Shown here piece after piece: positions 21,536-22,521 of a stretch of 22,521 nucleotides of DNA. The notes beneath the pieces are model-generated. The model saw only the letters and a program-made list of their open reading frames with translations. It was not told the DNA's origin and ran no database searches. The number at the start of each line of letters is the position of its first letter. Within the stretch, counting starts at the first letter, position 1. Origin of the DNA: DATKKX01 sp035542775 (GTDB taxonomy: Bacteria; Planctomycetota; Phycisphaerae; UBA1845; UTPLA1); contig DATKKX010000341.1 in NCBI GenBank assembly GCA_035542775.1, forward strand, positions 1-22,521. Reading direction: 5' to 3'. Made by a program: the position numbers and the translations under genes.

Positions 21536-22441
21536 TTATCGGGATGGATCCACCCACCGGCGACCAAGGCTGAGGACACCATCAAACACATCCGCGGTCA
21601 GGTCCTTTTGCACTGGCGGATCGACGCTGTCGTCCAGAGCAAACTCGCCATCTCGATCGTTATCCTTGAACGAGCTGACGTGCCCGTCGGCCATGACCAC
21701 ATTCGCACGGATGCCGGCGTGATCTTTGAGGCGAATCCAGCTTCCCCGACCGTGGGCCGGGCCGAAGTCGGCATAGTTCTGCGGACCGTAGTCACCGCCG
21801 TAGGGTCCGTCGGTCATGGTTTTGACTGATCGCTCGCCTAAGACTTTGTCGTCCAGGTCGGTGCGGGCGTCGCCAACCAGCGGCACGCGAGCCGAGTCGA
21901 CATTTTTCAAGGCGCTGGTATTGAGCGGCCCGAAGGTGCCTGGGACGCTCTTGAGACTGCCTCGTCCATTGGGGTTGAATTCGGTTCGAGCCATGTACCA
22001 GGCTTGCGTATAGTTGGTGTTGTAGCCCCGTCGCACCAAATCCATGGCCTCGGCGGGCGTGTAAGTGTGGCCGTTGATCCCCAGCTTCTGGTTGTACCTG
22101 GCCGGGTTTGATGGGCAGAGCTGCTGGGCCGGAAACGCGCTGGCCGAGTTGACCAGATCGGCAACCCATCCGACCTGATCGACCGGTCCGTCGCGGCCGC
22201 TGGCCACCTCCGGATCGAACGAGCCGCTGCACAGGAAATCGTCGTTGGCATTGGCGTACAGCAGAGCGCCATGCCCGAACTGATTCAACTGGGCCTTGCA
22301 GACCGCCTCGCGTCCGTTTTCTCTGGCATCGCTCAGCGCAGGCATCAGGATGGCCAGCAGGACCGTGATGATGCTGATGACCACGAGCAACTCGATGATC
22401 GTGAAGCCCCCAACTGCATGACGCCGGCCTGCCTGCACCAT
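21536..22441 (-). CDS. Type IV prepilin-like (pseudopilin) protein, planctomycete H-X9-DG/DUF1559-like type
   Basis: The 301-residue product has a prepilin leader: short basic MVQAGRRHAVGG, then FTIIELLVVISIITVLLAIL. Cleavage is predicted after Gly12, with Phe13 as the methylated N-terminus and the conserved Glu at +5 (Glu17). The hydrophobic helix is about 13-34. The globular part (about 40-300) has few Cys and ends with NVVMADGHVSSFKDNDRDGE. That matches the ADGHV segment typical of the huge planctomycete family of pilin-like proteins. The Asp-rich DNDRDGEFALDD may bind calcium. It is shorter and more divergent than standard DUF1559 members. The ribosome binding site is a modest GAGGA about 9 bases upstream. 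It precedes the dockerin/LTD gene by 58 bases. It is probably a minor pilin of a secretion or pilus assembly encoded elsewhere. Confidence 0.9.
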   Translation of the reverse strand: MVQAGRRHAVGGFTIIELLVVISIITVLLAILMPALSDARENGREAVCKAQLNQFGHGALLYANANDDFLCSGSFDPEVASGRDGPVDQVGWVADLVNSASAFPAQQLCPSNPARYNQKLGINGHTYTPAEAMDLVRRGYNTNYTQAWYMARTEFNPNGRGSLKSVPGTFGPLNTSALKNVDSARVPLVGDARTDLDDKVLGERSVKTMTDGPYGGDYGPQNYADFGPAHGRGSWIRLKDHAGIRANVVMADGHVSSFKDNDRDGEFALDDSVDPPVQKDLTADVFDGVLSLGRRWVDPSR

Positions 22442-22521
22442 GCCTTGATCCTCGATATGGCGAAACCTTGACGGATTGTGCCACTACCAACTGCCATGGA
22501 CTGGGCGGCCGGGATCTACGC
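22442..22521. other. Upstream region of the prepilin gene
   Basis: The last 80 bases hold no gene. On the minus strand there is TTGGTA (near 22487-22492) without a well-spaced -10, and a TGGCAC (22480-22485) that fails the GG-N10-GC spacing for sigma-54. The promoter may lie beyond the window. Confidence 0.3.

Noticed and set aside
22470..22495. Sigma-54 promoter upstream of the prepilin gene
   Set aside because: TGGCAC is present but the GC that should follow at GG-N10 spacing is absent.
1..22521. CRISPR arrays, insertion sequences, toxin-antitoxin or phage-defence genes
   Set aside because: No regularly spaced repeats, transposase motifs, terminal inverted repeats or known defence domains were seen.

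Overview
The window looks like chromosomal DNA from a GC-rich planctomycete, most likely of the Phycisphaerae type. The main evidence is the gene content. A type IV prepilin-like protein with a C-terminal ADGHV segment (21536-22441) sits next to a secreted protein with a lamin-tail-like N-terminus and two dockerin-like calcium-loop domains (19297-21477). There is also an orphan dockerin remnant (17684-17926), a secreted six-blade NHL propeller with a Cys/hydrophobic/Arg tail (1686-3038), and several Pro/Ala-rich lipoproteins. No mobile element, CRISPR array or phage gene was seen. The lineage is an inference from protein style, not from a marker gene.

Layout. 1-317: start of a membrane protein running off the left edge, probably a glycosyltransferase. 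732-1190: a small nucleoside-deoxyribosyltransferase-like protein. 1686-3038: NHL propeller. 3218-3511 (minus): 4-oxalocrotonate-tautomerase-like protein. 3997-5172: a secreted GH130-type glycosidase or phosphorylase broken by one in-frame TAG. 5424-10414: a co-directional run of response regulator, sensor kinase (ATGA overlap), RmuC, BtpA/SgcQ-family protein and, after a 141-base gap, a DinB-like protein. 10462-11481 (minus): YjbQ-family protein followed by a four-helix membrane protein. 11693-13045: class III aminotransferase. 13166-14011 (minus): CPBP membrane protease. 14236-15330: a HAD phosphatase fused to a membrane anchor. 15417-16528 (minus): two lipoproteins. 16880-17572: membrane protein. 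17684-17926: dockerin remnant. 18118-18660 (minus): PilZ protein. 18866-18938 (minus): tRNA-Lys(UUU). 19297-22441 (minus): prepilin plus dockerin/LTD protein.

Functional picture. Much of the content concerns the cell envelope or exterior: glycosyltransferase fragment, secreted propeller, GH130 enzyme, two-component sensor, CPBP protease, lipoproteins, and the prepilin/dockerin pair. The PilZ protein adds c-di-GMP input. The rest is housekeeping or small-molecule enzymes. Only the RR-HK pair and the 3' pairs at 10462-11481, 15417-16528 and 19297-22441 look like tight operons.

The points most worth a second look are: the GH130 gene interrupted exactly where a Trp codon is expected; a GmhB-like HAD domain that has lost its zinc ligands and gained a membrane tail; a tautomerase that keeps Pro1 but lacks both canonical arginines; the LTD/dockerin/cohesin-like secreted protein beside a prepilin, with a decayed dockerin nearby; a 47-48-base intergenic repeat present twice; and a predicted leaderless YjbQ transcript. 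I did not find convincing evidence of a wholly new multi-gene system.
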